Assembly: GCA_937996765.1 (NCBI GenBank)
Contig: CALKUG010000006.1
Span: forward strand, 1 to 42,193
Direction of reading: 5' to 3'
DNA: 42,193 nucleotides
Source of the DNA: an uncultured Ignavibacteria bacterium
GTDB taxonomy: Bacteria > Bacteroidota > Ignavibacteria > Ignavibacteriales > Ignavibacteriaceae
Position numbers and translations under genes: made by a program. The notes beneath the pieces are model-generated. The model did no database searches and had not been told where the DNA came from. It saw nothing but the letters and a program-made list of their open reading frames with translations. This document shows, piece after piece, positions 31,015-41,389 of this stretch; position 1 is the first letter of the stretch, and the number at the start of each line of letters is the position of its first letter.

Positions 31015-34000
31015 TTATCGATTTCTTATTCCGGCAGCAATTTGTGCTGCTTCTGCACCATTATCTTCAAGAATTGGCTGTGCAACTGGCTCATCTGTCT
31101 TTATTGCAATCGAGCGATACTTACGTAATCCTGTACCTGCCGGTATTAAACGACCCATAATTACGTTTTCTTTCAAGCCGCGTAAAGAATCAACTTTTGC
31201 CGCTACTGCTGCGTTTGCCAGTACTTTTGTTGTTTCCTGGAACGAAGCTGCAGAAAGGAAACTCTCGGTTGAGAGCGATGCACTGGTTATACCTAATAAG
31301 ATATGACCAAATGTAGCACCTTTAGCCTCGCGAGCTTCAATTTCTTTACGAGATTTTCTCGTTAAATCGTTATTGAACTCTCTGAGCATATTTCTTGAAA
31401 TTTGTGTGCCTTTTGCAATTTTTGAATCGCCCGAATCTTCAACCAATATGGTGTTTTGAAGACGTTCGTTCTCTTCAATTAAATCGAACTTATCCACATG
31501 ATCATCTTCAAGGAAGCGTGAATCACCCGGATTAATAATCCGTTGTTTCTGTAACATCTGGCGTACAATTACCTCAATGTGTTTATCATTGATTTTAACA
31601 CCTTGCACACGGTAAACTTCCTGAATCTCATTCACGAGATACTCTTGAACTGCATTGGGGCCTTTAATCTGCAAAATATCATGCGGATTCAAAGGTCCGT
31701 CTGTCAAACGCTCGCCTGCCGGAATTTCTTCACCTTCTTGTACAAGAATGTGACGTGAGAGAGGCACGCTGTAACGTTTTTCAACAGAACCATCTACTGC
31801 AGTAACAATAATCTCTCTGGAACCTTTTTTACGAGCACCAAATTTAACCACACCTTCAATTTCCGAAATCCAAGCGGGATCCTGAGGGGCACGCGCTTCG
31901 AATAACTCAGTTACTCGAGGCAAACCGCCTGTAATATCTCTGGATTTACCAGCCTGACGTGAAATTTTTGCAAGAACTTCACCCGCTTCAACAATTTTTC
32001 CTTCTTCAACTGAAAGAATTGCCTTCGAAGGTAAGCTTATTACTTTTGTTCTGCCGTCATCAAGTGTGATAATAATACTTGGCGAAAGACTCTTGTCTTT
32101 TGGCTCAATAATTTGCTTGATAGAGTTACCGGTTAGATCGTCCGTAAGAACGTTCATGGTAACACCTTCAATAATATCTGAGAAAGTAACTTTACCTGGT
32201 ATGTCGGTAAGGATTACCGCATTGTACTGATCATGTGAGTAAAGGATAGATTTAGCATTAACTAATTTTCCTTCTTTCACAATCAAGGAAGCACCATAAG
32301 GTACATCAACTTTTTTAACCAAAACGTTATTGTCGTCGTATATTTCTATTACGCCACGTCTTCCGGTTACAACCAATACCTCACCAAGCAATGGATCGCG
32401 TTTTTCAACACCAACAATTCTGGAGAATTGTACATGGCCGTTGATTTTTGCTTCCACCATGCTTTGGCTCGCAATACGCGATGCAGTACCACCCAAGTGG
32501 AACGTGCGAAGTGTAAGCTGTGTACCGGGCTCACCGATTGACTGAGCAGCTATAACACCTACAGCTTCACCAACTTCAACTAATTTTCCGTTGGTTAAGT
32601 TACGTCCGTAACACTTAGCGCAAACACCTTGACGCGATTCGCAAGTTAATACTGTTCTAATTAACACCGATTCAATACTTGCATTCTCAATTTTGGTTGC
32701 AAGTTCTTCGTTAATGAGAGTACCAGCTTCTGCAATTAACTCGTGTGTACGAATATCATAAACATCTTCGTTGAGAACGCGTCCAATGATACGCTCAGAA
32801 AGTGATTCGCGTTCTTCGGAGGCATCTTTAAGAGCTGAAACTCTCATGCCAAGAATAGTGCCGCAATCATCTTGTGAGATAATAACATCCTGAGCTACGT
32901 CAACTAAACGACGGGTAAGATAACCTGCATCCGCTGTTTTAAGAGCTGTATCTGCCAAACCTTTACGAGCACCGTGTGTAGAGATAAAGTACTCTAATAC
33001 GGTAAGACCTTCTTTAAAGCTTGCGATAATCGGATTTTCGATAATTTCGCCGGCCTGTCCGGAAAGTGATTTTTGAGGTTTCTGCATCAATCCGCGCATA
33101 CCGCCTAACTGACGAACCTGCTCTTGCGATCCTCTCGCACCTGAGTCAACCATCATATGAATCGGGTTAAAACCTAAGTTGTTCACCTTTAAGCGATCCA
33201 TAAGTGCTTTTGTTACGTCGTTGGTTGTATGTGTCCAGATATCGATAATTTTATTATAACGTTCACCTTCAGTGATAAGACCGTTATCATACTCATTGAA
33301 TACAACTTTAACACGTTGTTCGGCTTGTTTAATCATTTCAACTTTTTCGTTTGGTATAACCACGTCGCTAAAGCTGATAGAAATTCCGCCCATCATAGCG
33401 TGTTTGAAGCCAAGTTCTTTTAAATCGTCGAGGAATTTAGCGGTTACTTTATTGCCGAGTTTCATAAACATCTTACCAATAAAGCTACCAAATGCCTTTT
33501 TCACGAGCAGCGAGTTAAAATAACCCATATCTTTGGGTATAATTTGATTGAGTATTACACGGCCAACCGTGGTTTCAATCATTTCACCGTCTATTCTCAC
33601 CTTAATACCGGCATGAAGTCCAACAACTTTAGAGTTGTGAGCAACAATTACCTCTTCAGGTGCACTAAAGGTCATTCCTTCGCCTAAGTCGCCTTCTTTT
33701 TTCTTGGTGAGATAATACACACCAAGTACGATATCCTGTGTAGGAACCGTAATAGGACTTCCGTTCTGAGGTGAAAGAATGTTGTGAGCACTAAGCATCA
33801 ATAATTGAGCTTCGAGCTGTGCTTCATGACTCAGTGGAACGTGAACCGCCATCTGGTCACCGTCAAAATCCGCGTTAAACGCTGTACACACCATTGGGTG
33901 TAAACGAATAGCCTTTTCATCGATAAGCATCGGCTGGAATGCCTGAATACCTAAACGGTGAAGCGTAGGAGCACGGTTTAACAATACTGGATGTCCGGAA

Positions 34001-35289
34001 ATAATTTTCTCAAGAATTTCCCAAATAATCGGGTCTTTTCTTTCGACAACTTTTTTCGCACTTTTTACAGTTTTATTATGTCCGCGTTCAATTAATTTTC
34101 TAATAATGAATGGTTTGAATAACTCTACTGCCATATCTTTAGGAAGACCGCACTGGTGGAGTTTCAACTCAGGGCCTACCACAATAACGCTACGGCCTGA
34201 ATAATCCACACGTTTACCAAGCAAATTCTGACGGAAACGACCTTGTTTACCTTTTAGCATATCACTGAGTGATTTCAAAGGTCTATTGTTATCGCTTCTT
34301 ACCGCAGAACCACGGCGTGAATTGTCAAATAATGCATCAACTGCTTCCTGAAGCATACGTTTCTCGTTACGTAAAATAACTTCAGGTGCTTTGATGTCAA
34401 TTAATCTCTTTAAACGATTGTTACGAATAATTACTCTTCTGTACAAATCATTTAAGTCTGATGTAGCAAATCTACCGCCTTCGAGGGGAACTAAAGGACG
34501 TAATTCAGGTGGAATTACGGGTATATAGCTAAGAACCATCCATTCAGGTTTGTTCTCAACTTTATCTTCTCTTTCATCTTTTCTGCGGAATGCTTCTAAA
34601 ACACGAAGACGTTTAAGTACATCCTCACGTTTTTGAGCACTTGTTTCATTTGCTAAGCGTTCCTTCAATTCAACAAAAAGTTGCTCAGGATCGAGCTTTT
34701 TAAGCAGCTCGCGTATAGCATCGCCACCAATTTTTGCATAGAATTTTCTTGGATCGCTATCAGGAAGTTTATCATTTCCAATTGCTAACGAATTAAGAAT
34801 CTCAAAGTATTGCTCCTCGGTAATCAAATCGTTAACATTTAAACCTGTCGGACCCGGGTTAAGAACCACATACGATTCGTAATAAACTATTCTTTCAAGT
34901 TCTTTTAACGAAAATCCGAGAAGGTTACCAATTTTTGAGGGCTGCGAACGGAAAAACCAAATGTGAACAACCGGTACTGCAAGTGCAATATGACCCATTC
35001 TCTCACGGCGTACACTCTTCTGTGTAACTTCAACACCGCAACGGTCGCACACAATACCTTTATATCTTATTCTTTTGTATTTTCCGCAATAACATTCCCA
35101 ATCTCTGGTTGGTCCAAATATCTTTTCACAGAAAAGTCCGTCTTTTTCAGGACGGTAGGAACGATAATTAATCGTTTCCGGCTTTGTCACCTCACCACGC
35201 GAGCGTGATAGTATATCATCCGGGCTCGCCAATGTTATAGTAATGCTCACTACATCTTTTGGAGCAGTATCTTGACTTCTTGAAGACAT
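31015..35289 (-). CDS. rpoC: DNA-directed RNA polymerase subunit beta'
   Basis: The 1424-residue catalytic subunit has an N-terminal zinc ribbon (CYCGKYKRIRYKGIVCDRCGV, four Cys, about 66-86, named by its ends). The active-site magnesium loop is NADFDGDQM (about 462-470). The second zinc site is CESRQGVCAKCYG, and the trigger-loop region is MRGLMQKPQKSLSGQAGEIIENPI (named by its ends). A typical beta'-a insert lies around 900-1200. It follows rpoB with 34 bases between. Length is normal for this phylum group. Confidence 0.99.
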   Translation of the reverse strand: MSSRSQDTAPKDVVSITITLASPDDILSRSRGEVTKPETINYRSYRPEKDGLFCEKIFGPTRDWECYCGKYKRIRYKGIVCDRCGVEVTQKSVRRERMGHIALAVPVVHIWFFRSQPSKIGNLLGFSLKELERIVYYESYVVLNPGPTGLNVNDLITEEQYFEILNSLAIGNDKLPDSDPRKFYAKIGGDAIRELLKKLDPEQLFVELKERLANETSAQKREDVLKRLRVLEAFRRKDEREDKVENKPEWMVLSYIPVIPPELRPLVPLEGGRFATSDLNDLYRRVIIRNNRLKRLIDIKAPEVILRNEKRMLQEAVDALFDNSRRGSAVRSDNNRPLKSLSDMLKGKQGRFRQNLLGKRVDYSGRSVIVVGPELKLHQCGLPKDMAVELFKPFIIRKLIERGHNKTVKSAKKVVERKDPIIWEILEKIISGHPVLLNRAPTLHRLGIQAFQPMLIDEKAIRLHPMVCTAFNADFDGDQMAVHVPLSHEAQLEAQLLMLSAHNILSPQNGSPITVPTQDIVLGVYYLTKKKEGDLGEGMTFSAPEEVIVAHNSKVVGLHAGIKVRIDGEMIETTVGRVILNQIIPKDMGYFNSLLVKKAFGSFIGKMFMKLGNKVTAKFLDDLKELGFKHAMMGGISISFSDVVIPNEKVEMIKQAEQRVKVVFNEYDNGLITEGERYNKIIDIWTHTTNDVTKALMDRLKVNNLGFNPIHMMVDSGARGSQEQVRQLGGMRGLMQKPQKSLSGQAGEIIENPIIASFKEGLTVLEYFISTHGARKGLADTALKTADAGYLTRRLVDVAQDVIISQDDCGTILGMRVSALKDASEERESLSERIIGRVLNEDVYDIRTHELIAEAGTLINEELATKIENASIESVLIRTVLTCESRQGVCAKCYGRNLTNGKLVEVGEAVGVIAAQSIGEPGTQLTLRTFHLGGTASRIASQSMVEAKINGHVQFSRIVGVEKRDPLLGEVLVVTGRRGVIEIYDDNNVLVKKVDVPYGASLIVKEGKLVNAKSILYSHDQYNAVILTDIPGKVTFSDIIEGVTMNVLTDDLTGNSIKQIIEPKDKSLSPSIIITLDDGRTKVISLPSKAILSVEEGKIVEAGEVLAKISRQAGKSRDITGGLPRVTELFEARAPQDPAWISEIEGVVKFGARKKGSREIIVTAVDGSVEKRYSVPLSRHILVQEGEEIPAGERLTDGPLNPHDILQIKGPNAVQEYLVNEIQEVYRVQGVKINDKHIEVIVRQMLQKQRIINPGDSRFLEDDHVDKFDLIEENERLQNTILVEDSGDSKIAKGTQISRNMLREFNNDLTRKSRKEIEAREAKGATFGHILLGITSASLSTESFLSAASFQETTKVLANAAVAAKVDSLRGLKENVIMGRLIPAGTGLRKYRSIAIKTDEPVAQPILEDNGAEAAQIAAGIRNR

Positions 35290-35323
35290 ATTTTCTCCTT
35301 ATTCGCCTTTCTCTCTTCTGTTA

Positions 35324-38300
35324 TTACCGTTCGGTTTTCTTTATATCAAGACCGAGACCTTGTAGCTCTTTAATAAGTACGTTAAACGATTCAGGCACAT
35401 TCAGTTCGCTGATGTTTTCGCCTTTAACAATCGCTTCATATACTTTAGCGCGTCCCGATACGTCATCACTTTTAACGGTGAGAATTTCCTGAAGAATATG
35501 TGAAGCACCGTAGGCCTCAAGAGCCCACACTTCCATTTCTCCAAATCTCTGTCCGCCAAATTGCGCTTTGCCACCAAGGGGCTGCTGAGTGATTAGTGAG
35601 TATGGTCCGATAGCCCTTGCATGGATTTTATCATCCACCATGTGGCTAAGTTTGAGCATATAAATATACCCTACGGTAACCGGTTGATGGAAAAACTCAC
35701 CGGTTCTTCCGTCAATCATTTGTGTTTTACAACCTGCAGGCAGTTCTGCTTGTTCCAACCAACCTTCAACGTCGCTCACTTTAGCACCGTCGAATACAGG
35801 GGTTGCGAACTTAACGCCGAGTTTTTTACCAACCCAACCCAAGGCAGTTTCATACAACTGACCAATGTTCATACGCGAAGGTACGCCAAGTGGGTTAAGT
35901 ATCATTTCAATCGGGGTTCCATCAGGTAAAAATGGCATATCTTCCATAGGTACAACCTTAGAAACTACACCTTTATTACCGTGGCGTCCTGCCATCTTAT
36001 CACCTACTGAGATTTTTCTCTTTTTGGCGATATAAACTTTTGCGAGCTGAACAATTCCCGGAGGCAATTCATCGCCACCTTGAATTTTTGCTTTAGCTCT
36101 TTTGTAAAGCTCGTCAATTTCAATCTGCTTAATGTAGAAGTTTTTGTAGAGCTTTGTTACAAAATTGTTTAATTCTTCGCTATCGAACCACTTTGAGTGG
36201 AAGTCTAAACGAGCAATTACTTCATGGTCTGCGAAGTTGGAGTCTTTAACTTCAACGCCGGATTTTACCACTATCGAGCCGTCTTGGTCACGAATACCAA
36301 GAGTCTTTTTCCCTGAGCAAAGCAAGGCTAATTTCTTGCCTAACAGGTCAAATAGGTGAGAAAGCTCGCGTTTATGCTTTTCCTCAAGTTCAGCTAAAAG
36401 CTTTTGCTCATGCTTCTTGTGGTCGCTTCCTTCTTTTTTACGGCGTGAAAAAATTCTCGTTTTAACAATAGTACCACGTAATCCGGGTGATGCCTTTAAT
36501 GATGCATCTTTAACATCACCGGCTTTATCACCAAAAATAGCACGGAGCAATTTTTCTTCAGGTGTTGGGTCACTTTCACCTTTTGGGGTGATTTTACCAA
36601 TAAGAATGTCGCCTTCTTTAACTTCAGCGCCTTCACGGATGACACCATGTTCGTCAAGATTTTTAATCATCTCTTCGTTAACATTAGGGATATCGCGTGT
36701 TAATTCTTCTTCACCGCGTTTGGTTTCGCGCACCTGAAGTTCAACTTCTTCGATATGAATTGATGTGAATACATCGTTAGCTACTAATTTTTCACTCACG
36801 ATAATAGCATCCTCGAAGTTGTAACCTCTCCATGGCATAAACGCTACTAAAACGTTACGTCCAAGTGCAAGTTCACCGCCATCAGTTGCAAATCCATCAG
36901 CCAATACATCGCCTTTTTTAACCTTTTGGCCCGGTTTTACAATCGGCTTTTGGTTAATACAGGTTTCTTGGTTGGTTCCGCTGAACTTGATAAGTCGGTA
37001 TTCAATTTTCTTGGAATCCGCAAACTGTACAACATACTGTGGTTCGTTGGGGTCGATATCGTAGTTAACAATAATTTTATCACTATCTACATATTCAACA
37101 AATCCTGAGTTTTCTGCCAATATCACCGCACGGGTATCTTCGGCAACGGTTTTCTCAAGACCGGTTCCAACAACTGGAGCTTCCGGACGAATAAGTGGAA
37201 CTGCTTGGCGTTGCATATTCGAGCCCATGAGTGCACGGTTAGCATCATCATGTTCAAGAAATGGAATCAATGCCGCTGCCGCACTTACTATCTGAGCCGG
37301 CGAAACGTCCATATATTGTATGTTTTCAGGTAATGAAAGCGGGAAATCACCTTTGAAACGTGATTTTACACGCTCGTTGGAGAATTTACCCTCTTCAAAG
37401 GCCTCGTTTGCCTGTGCAATCGTAAAATGATCTTCTTGCTCTGCTGTCAAATACTCAACTTGGTCAGAAACTGCTCCACTATCAACTTTGCGATAAGGGG
37501 TTTCTAAGAAGCCGTACTTGTTTACGCGTGCGTAAATGGTAAGCGAAGAAATAAGACCAATGTTCGGTCCTTCAGGGGTTTCAATGGGGCACAAACGACC
37601 GTAGTGGGTGTAATGTACGTCACGAACCTCAAATCCTGCTCTTTCACGTGTAAGACCGCCTGGTCCTAATGCTGACATTCTTCTTTTGTGAGTTAATTCA
37701 CTCAGAGGATTTGTCTGATCCATAAACTGTGAAAGTTGGTTTGTGCCAAAAAATCCGTTAATAACACTGCTGATTGTGCGTGCGTTCACCAAATCTTGAG
37801 GTGTAAAACCTTCGGTGTCTCTCATATTCATACGTTCTTTAATTGTACGAATCATACGAGCTACGCCGGTATTAAATTGTTGTTGAAGCTGTTCACCAAC
37901 TGTTCTAACACGTCTGTTTCCAAGATGGTCAATATCATCAAAAGATTCTTTGCCGTCTTTCATGCGAATCATGTATTTCATGATTGCTACAATATCTTCA
38001 GGGGTTAAAACTGTGGTAGATTCAGGAATTCCCAAATTTAATTTGTCGTTCATACGATGTCTGCCCACCTCACCAAGGTCGTAGCGTTTATCGTTGAAGA
38101 ACAATTTTTCAATTAGTCCGGCTGCAGTATCCAAATCAGGGGCTTCACCGGTTCTTAATTGTCTGTAAATTGAGAATAGTGCTTCTTCGCGTGTATGCGA
38201 AGAATCTTTTTTAAGAGTATTAAGTATTAAATCTTGTTCGGTATTGAGGTCATTGCGAATAAGTTTTATAACATCAACTTCAGCTTCGCGAATACGTTCA

Positions 38301-39088
38301 ATGGTCTCTTCGTTGATAATGCTTTCGCGAGTGAGGAAAATCTCACCGGTATTCATATCAAAAACATCTGCGGCAACAACACGGCCAATCAGAGTTTCGA
38401 GCTCTGTTGCATTAACATCAACATCTTCAAACATATCAAACAATCCGAGTATTTCATCATCGGCAACATAGTTTAATGCGCGGAGAAGTGTTGTAGAGGG
38501 GAATTTCTTTTTACGATCTATATAAACATAGAGAACGTGGTTAATATCGGTTGCAAACTCAACCCATGAACCTTTAAGAGGAATAATACGGGCAGAATAA
38601 AGGGGAGTACCGTTAGCGTGATGGGTAAGAGAGAACGCCACACCAGGCGATCTGTGCAATTGCGAAACTACAACACGTTCAGCGCCATTAATTATAAATG
38701 TGGCACTTTCGGTCATAAAAGGCAGGTTTCCAAGATAGACTTCCTGCTGTACGGTGTTTACAAATTCTTGGGTTTCTTCATCTTTACGCGAAAGACGTAA
38801 TTTTGCTTTAAGCGGAGCCGCGTAAGTTAAACCTTTTTCTTTGCACTCTTGAATCGAATAACGGGGGGCATCTATATGATACTCAATAAAATCTAAACGG
38901 AAAAACTCTTTGGTGTCAAGAACCGGGAAGTTGGCCAGAAACACATTCTGCAACCCCTTATTTTCACGCTCTGCCGGTGGTATATTAAGTTGTAAAAAAT
39001 CCTCAAACGATTCCTTCTGCACGGCCAATAAATCAGGTATATCTATTATTGGTTTTATTTTGCTAAAGGATATTCTTTGGCTATCCAC
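35324..39088 (-). CDS. rpoB: DNA-directed RNA polymerase subunit beta
   Basis: The 1254-residue subunit begins with GTG at 39088, with GAGG five bases upstream; an ATG two bases upstream is out of frame. The rifampicin-pocket segment reads GTNQLSQFMDQTNPLSELTH followed by KRRMSALGPGGL, so the residues matching E. coli D516, H526 and S531 are unchanged. The C-terminal GGQRFGEMEVWALEAYGAS motif binds beta' and the active-site cleft. It is preceded by an intrinsic terminator after rplL, implying read-through or attenuation. Confidence 0.99.
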   Translation of the reverse strand: MDSQRISFSKIKPIIDIPDLLAVQKESFEDFLQLNIPPAERENKGLQNVFLANFPVLDTKEFFRLDFIEYHIDAPRYSIQECKEKGLTYAAPLKAKLRLSRKDEETQEFVNTVQQEVYLGNLPFMTESATFIINGAERVVVSQLHRSPGVAFSLTHHANGTPLYSARIIPLKGSWVEFATDINHVLYVYIDRKKKFPSTTLLRALNYVADDEILGLFDMFEDVDVNATELETLIGRVVAADVFDMNTGEIFLTRESIINEETIERIREAEVDVIKLIRNDLNTEQDLILNTLKKDSSHTREEALFSIYRQLRTGEAPDLDTAAGLIEKLFFNDKRYDLGEVGRHRMNDKLNLGIPESTTVLTPEDIVAIMKYMIRMKDGKESFDDIDHLGNRRVRTVGEQLQQQFNTGVARMIRTIKERMNMRDTEGFTPQDLVNARTISSVINGFFGTNQLSQFMDQTNPLSELTHKRRMSALGPGGLTRERAGFEVRDVHYTHYGRLCPIETPEGPNIGLISSLTIYARVNKYGFLETPYRKVDSGAVSDQVEYLTAEQEDHFTIAQANEAFEEGKFSNERVKSRFKGDFPLSLPENIQYMDVSPAQIVSAAAALIPFLEHDDANRALMGSNMQRQAVPLIRPEAPVVGTGLEKTVAEDTRAVILAENSGFVEYVDSDKIIVNYDIDPNEPQYVVQFADSKKIEYRLIKFSGTNQETCINQKPIVKPGQKVKKGDVLADGFATDGGELALGRNVLVAFMPWRGYNFEDAIIVSEKLVANDVFTSIHIEEVELQVRETKRGEEELTRDIPNVNEEMIKNLDEHGVIREGAEVKEGDILIGKITPKGESDPTPEEKLLRAIFGDKAGDVKDASLKASPGLRGTIVKTRIFSRRKKEGSDHKKHEQKLLAELEEKHKRELSHLFDLLGKKLALLCSGKKTLGIRDQDGSIVVKSGVEVKDSNFADHEVIARLDFHSKWFDSEELNNFVTKLYKNFYIKQIEIDELYKRAKAKIQGGDELPPGIVQLAKVYIAKKRKISVGDKMAGRHGNKGVVSKVVPMEDMPFLPDGTPIEMILNPLGVPSRMNIGQLYETALGWVGKKLGVKFATPVFDGAKVSDVEGWLEQAELPAGCKTQMIDGRTGEFFHQPVTVGYIYMLKLSHMVDDKIHARAIGPYSLITQQPLGGKAQFGGQRFGEMEVWALEAYGASHILQEILTVKSDDVSGRAKVYEAIVKGENISELNVPESFNVLIKELQGLGLDIKKTER

Positions 39089-39153
39089 ATGTACCTCGGT
39101 GTTAAAATGGTTTGCCTGAACATTTCAGGACAAAAAAACGGCTATATACAAAT

Positions 39154-39189
39154 AAAAAGCGATGAGGGGCGTACTACGCCACTCATCAC
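39154..39189 (-). terminator. Intrinsic terminator/attenuator between rplL and rpoB
   Basis: The stem GTGATGAG/CTCATCGC (one G-U) continues after one mismatch as GGCGT/ACGCC with a 3-base loop. It is followed on the - strand by TTTTTATTTG (T-run 39158-39154). Its position matches the partial terminator that sets the rplL:rpoB ratio in E. coli. Confidence 0.88.
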
Positions 39190-39229
39190 TTTAGAAAAAT
39201 AATGCTAATGAAAGTAAAGTATTCAGTTA

Positions 39230-39607
39230 TTACTTAATGCTTACTTTTGCACCGGCTTCAACGAGCTCTTTCATAATTTTCTCAGCTTCGTCTTTAGAAA
39301 TAGCTTCTTTAACAGGCTTTGGAGCACCGTCAACTAAGTCTTTTGCTTCTTTCAAACCGAGACCGGTATGAGCACGAACTGCTTTGATTACGTTAAGTTT
39401 GCTATCGCCGGCTGCTTCGAGGATAACATCGAATTCGGTTTTCTCTTCAACCGGAGCTGCTGCTGCTGCTGCAACCGGGCCACCCATCATCATTGGGGCT
39501 GCTGCGGTTACACCAAATTCATCTTCTAATGCTTTTTTTAATTCAGCTGCTTCAACTAAGGTTAAAGCTTTGATTTTTTCTACTAATTCTGCGATTTTCT
39601 CAGACAT
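39230..39607 (-). CDS. rplL: 50S ribosomal protein bL12 (L7/L12)
   Basis: The 125-residue stalk protein has an N-terminal dimerisation domain (about 1-35), an Ala/Gly-rich hinge (GGPVAAAAAAPVEE, about 42-55) and a C-terminal factor-binding domain (KLNVIKAVRAHTGLGLKEAKDLVDGAPKPVKE, named by its ends). It recruits EF-Tu and EF-G. It is made in several copies per ribosome, and the terminator just after it suits higher expression than rpoB. Confidence 0.98.
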   Translation of the reverse strand: MSEKIAELVEKIKALTLVEAAELKKALEDEFGVTAAAPMMMGGPVAAAAAAPVEEKTEFDVILEAAGDSKLNVIKAVRAHTGLGLKEAKDLVDGAPKPVKEAISKDEAEKIMKELVEAGAKVSIK

Positions 39608-39649
39608 TATATTTTTACTCCTGTAAAACTTCTATTTCTAAACTATTTG

Positions 39650-40171
39650 TTATGCTGTCTCTTTTTTAGAGATCTGGTCAATTACGCTTACTAAGTCTCT
39701 CATCACTGCATTCACAGCGCCAACGATTCCGGATGCCGGAGCGTTTAAGCTGCCAAGAATACTTGCGATGATCTCTGACTTCGTAGGCAACGAGGCCAAT
39801 TCCTTCAACTTCGAGCCATCGTAGAACGCGGTGTCTATATAGCACGCTTTTAAAGCGAATTTTTGAGTGTCGTCGTTAAATTTTTTCATTATTTTAGCCG
39901 GCGCTACTACATTATCCGAAGCAAACGCGAACCCGGTCATTCCTACCAAGTACTCGCCTAATTGCGGATATTTGCCGGTTTCATCAAGTGCGCGTTTCAT
40001 TAAAGTGTTTTTGATAACCTTGTAGGTTACTCCTTCTTTACGAAACTCGTTACGCAAATTATTAATTTGCTCAACGGTTACACCTTTGTAGTCGGCTACA
40101 TAGAGTGCTGAACTATTATTTAACAACTCCACAACCTCTGACACAATCTCAACTTTTTCTTCTTTTTTCAT
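39650..40171 (-). CDS. rplJ: 50S ribosomal protein uL10
   Basis: The 173-residue stalk base anchors bL12 dimers by its C-terminal helix. Family segments are ALYVADYKGVTVEQINNLRNEFRKEG (about 18-43, named by its ends) and VIKNTLMKRAL. The 63-base gap upstream could hold an autoregulatory leader, but no convincing L10-leader structure was recognised. Confidence 0.97.
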   Translation of the reverse strand: MKKEEKVEIVSEVVELLNNSSALYVADYKGVTVEQINNLRNEFRKEGVTYKVIKNTLMKRALDETGKYPQLGEYLVGMTGFAFASDNVVAPAKIMKKFNDDTQKFALKACYIDTAFYDGSKLKELASLPTKSEIIASILGSLNAPASGIVGAVNAVMRDLVSVIDQISKKETA

Positions 40172-40234
40172 TGTTTTCCTATGTCAGTTCTGTGTTATTG
40201 TTATTGGATTAGAAGCGTTTGTGCGTAATAAAAT

Positions 40235-40927
40235 TTATGCGCCTACTTCGTCTTTGCTTATCTGTAATCCGGGTCCCATGGTGCTGGTTAAAAACAAGCT
40301 TTTAACATAGGTACCTTTTGCCGAAGAAGGCTTTAACTTAACAATTGTTGAAAGGAATGCGCGAGCATTTTCAGCTAATTGTTTTGTTTCAAAACTTAAT
40401 TTTCCTAACGAAGTGTGTACGATACCGGTCTTGTCAACGCGGAATTCAATTTTTCCTGCTTTAACTTCGCGTACTGCATTTGCAACATCAGGGGTTACGG
40501 TTCCACTTTTTGGGTTAGGCATTAAACCTTTAGGACCCAAAATTTTACCTAATTTACCTAACTGAGCCATTGCATCGGGGCTTGCGATAATTACATCTAC
40601 TTCAGCCCATCCTTCTTGGATTTTCTGAAGATAATCATCAAAACCTGCATGGTCAGCACCTGCATCCAAAGCTTCTTGAATACGAGGACCTTGGGTTACT
40701 ACAAGCACACGAACTGATTTACCGGTTCCATGTGGGAGGGTTACGGTTCCGCGAATCATTTGATCTGCATGACGTGGATCTACACCTAAGCGGATATCAC
40801 AATCAAGAGACTCAACGAATTTTACTTTAGTATTTTCCTTCAAAAAAGCTATTGCTTCTTCGAGAGAGAATACCTTATCCTTCGGCAGTTTTGCGGAAAC
40901 TGCCTTCTGGCGTTTGGTCTGTTTCAT
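40235..40927 (-). CDS. rplA: 50S ribosomal protein uL1
   Basis: The 230-residue L1-stalk protein guides E-site tRNA. It has VKFVESLDCDIRLGVDPRHADQMIRGTVTLPHGTGK (about 35-70, named by its ends) and the LGKILGPKGLMPNPKSGTVT motif. It follows rplK in the usual order, and uL1 often represses this pair. Confidence 0.98.
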   Translation of the reverse strand: MKQTKRQKAVSAKLPKDKVFSLEEAIAFLKENTKVKFVESLDCDIRLGVDPRHADQMIRGTVTLPHGTGKSVRVLVVTQGPRIQEALDAGADHAGFDDYLQKIQEGWAEVDVIIASPDAMAQLGKLGKILGPKGLMPNPKSGTVTPDVANAVREVKAGKIEFRVDKTGIVHTSLGKLSFETKQLAENARAFLSTIVKLKPSSAKGTYVKSLFLTSTMGPGLQISKDEVGA

Positions 40928-40939
40928 TATTTACCTTTA

Positions 40940-41362
40940 TTATTCTACAGTTATGCCCATACTGCGCGCTGTACCCTTAACCATGCTAATAGCAGAGTTT
41001 AGGTCTGTAGTGTTGAGGTCAGGCATTTTTAATTTTGCTATTTCCTCAACTTGCGCGCTGGTTACCTTGCCAACTTTAGTTCTGTTGGGTTCAGCCGATC
41101 CTTTAGGCAATTTAGCTGCCTTAATAAGGAGTACGGGCGCCGGCGGCGTTTTAGTTATAAACGTGAATGACTTATCTGAGTAAACAGTTATTACTACCGG
41201 AGTAATCATGCCATCTTTGTCGGCAGTTCTTGCATTAAACTGCTTACAGAATTCCATGATGTTAACACCTTTTTGACCTAATGCAGGTCCTACCGGTGGT
41301 GAAGGGTTTGCTTTTCCGCCTGGAATCTGTAATTTAATATATCCGGTGATTTTCTTAGCCAT
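40940..41362 (-). CDS. rplK: 50S ribosomal protein uL11
   Basis: The 140-residue protein of the GTPase-associated centre has the proline helix GKANPSPPVGPALGQKGVN (about 16-34), which in other bacteria is the thiostrepton-contact region. The C-terminal domain ends GTARSMGITVE. It sits between nusG and rplA. Confidence 0.98.
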   Translation of the reverse strand: MAKKITGYIKLQIPGGKANPSPPVGPALGQKGVNIMEFCKQFNARTADKDGMITPVVITVYSDKSFTFITKTPPAPVLLIKAAKLPKGSAEPNRTKVGKVTSAQVEEIAKLKMPDLNTTDLNSAISMVKGTARSMGITVE

Positions 41363-41389
41363 AACTATTACCTGTAAATTTTATCTTTT

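Noticed and set aside
40172..40234. L10 autoregulatory leader before rplJ
   Set aside because: The 63-base gap has only weak pairing and no recognisable conserved motif.
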